Shown here: one piece after another, positions 63,814 through 64,000 of the stretch
How positions within the stretch are numbered: the first letter of the stretch is position 1
Layout: each line of letters opens with the position of its first letter
Assembly: GCF_900156475.1 (NCBI RefSeq)
Contig: NZ_FTNR01000008.1
Location: forward strand, 62,001 to 126,000
Reading direction: 5' to 3'
Origin: Natronorubrum thiooxidans
GTDB taxonomy: Archaea; Halobacteriota; Halobacteria; Halobacteriales; Natrialbaceae
DNA: 64,000 nt
Program-made: the position numbers and the translations under genes
Notes under the pieces: generated by a model
The model's input: the letters and a program-made list of their open reading frames with translations, nothing else
Databases searched by the model: none
Told to the model about the DNA's origin: nothing

Positions 63814-64000
63814 CGGTTGGATGCTGCAAACGTCGGCCGTGTGAACTGCACAGCAACTCTGGTTTCGTGAGCCATTCGGGCTGATTCGGTCAGATTCCGT
63901 GCACCCACGGAGCTCGAATTCTCGTCTCGTTCGGTTCGTGAAACGGCTCGAACGGTGGCCTCGTTCGACGTTCGCACTGATTGGGTCGGCGTCGTTCGAC

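Overview
The window is chromosomal DNA from an extremely halophilic archaeon (class Halobacteria; gene content and style fit Natrialbaceae, but that rank is inference). The support is high GC, very acidic proteins, archaeal core genes (Trm5, Dph5, aIF-2 beta, archaeal CobY and CobT, HMG-CoA synthase), TATA boxes about 27-30 bp before start codons with almost no leader, and Tat-type lipoprotein signals. No provirus, IS element, CRISPR array or rRNA was seen.

Layout. 0-9 kb: a truncated AEC permease, tRNA-Val(CAC), a PduO-type cobalamin adenosyltransferase, a zinc-ribbon protein, a CBS protein, an NAD kinase/inositol-monophosphatase fusion, the two glycine decarboxylase P subunits (gcvPA-gcvPB) and an AI-2E-type permease. 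9-12.5 kb: a SafE-like membrane protein and a CcoI/FixI-like copper P-type ATPase. 12.6-20.4 kb: HMG-CoA synthase, a glutaredoxin, two metallo-beta-lactamase-fold proteins (one a ComEC-like lipoprotein coupled to DUF3006), OsmC, gamma carbonic anhydrase and small haloarchaeal proteins. 20.5-24.3 kb: a 1245-residue exported protein whose core is a glutamine-patterned array of 23-residue units. 24.7-26.7 kb: the biotin ECF transporter bioY-bioM-bioN, preceded by a near-consensus BirA operator. 26.8-30 kb: a CoA-disulfide-reductase-like gene with an in-frame TGA, a cytochrome P450 and tRNA-Thr(CGT).

30-35.7 kb: Trm5, a Rieske protein, Dph5, a polysaccharide-deacetylase-like lipoprotein and an alpha/beta hydrolase. 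35.8-49 kb: the branched-chain amino-acid locus leuA-ilvB-ilvN-ilvC-small protein-leuC-leuD, with leuB separated from leuD by four unrelated genes, including a SHOCT protein and a YHS-containing permease that look acquired. 49.4-51.7 kb: an Lrp-type regulator with a TRASH metal-sensing domain, a ferritin-like protein and aIF-2 beta. 51.9-57.8 kb: a tight cobalamin nucleotide-loop and salvage operon (HAD-cbiB-cobS-cobY-cobT-cobD-cbiZ). 58-64 kb: small hypotheticals, a Tat-exported amidohydrolase, a rhodanese, a fumarylacetoacetase-family enzyme and a multi-PAS histidine kinase.

Connections. The adenosyltransferase near 1.5 kb supplies the step needed before the 52-58 kb cobalamin operon. The copper ATPase/SafE pair, the YHS permease and the Lrp-TRASH regulator form a metal theme. 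The most unusual items are the Q-patterned repeat protein, the BirA box before bioY, degraded 3'-tRNA copies beside both tRNA genes, a leuA whose promoter-proximal ATG is out of frame with its body, and the nonsense codon at a conserved Cys in the disulfide reductase gene.
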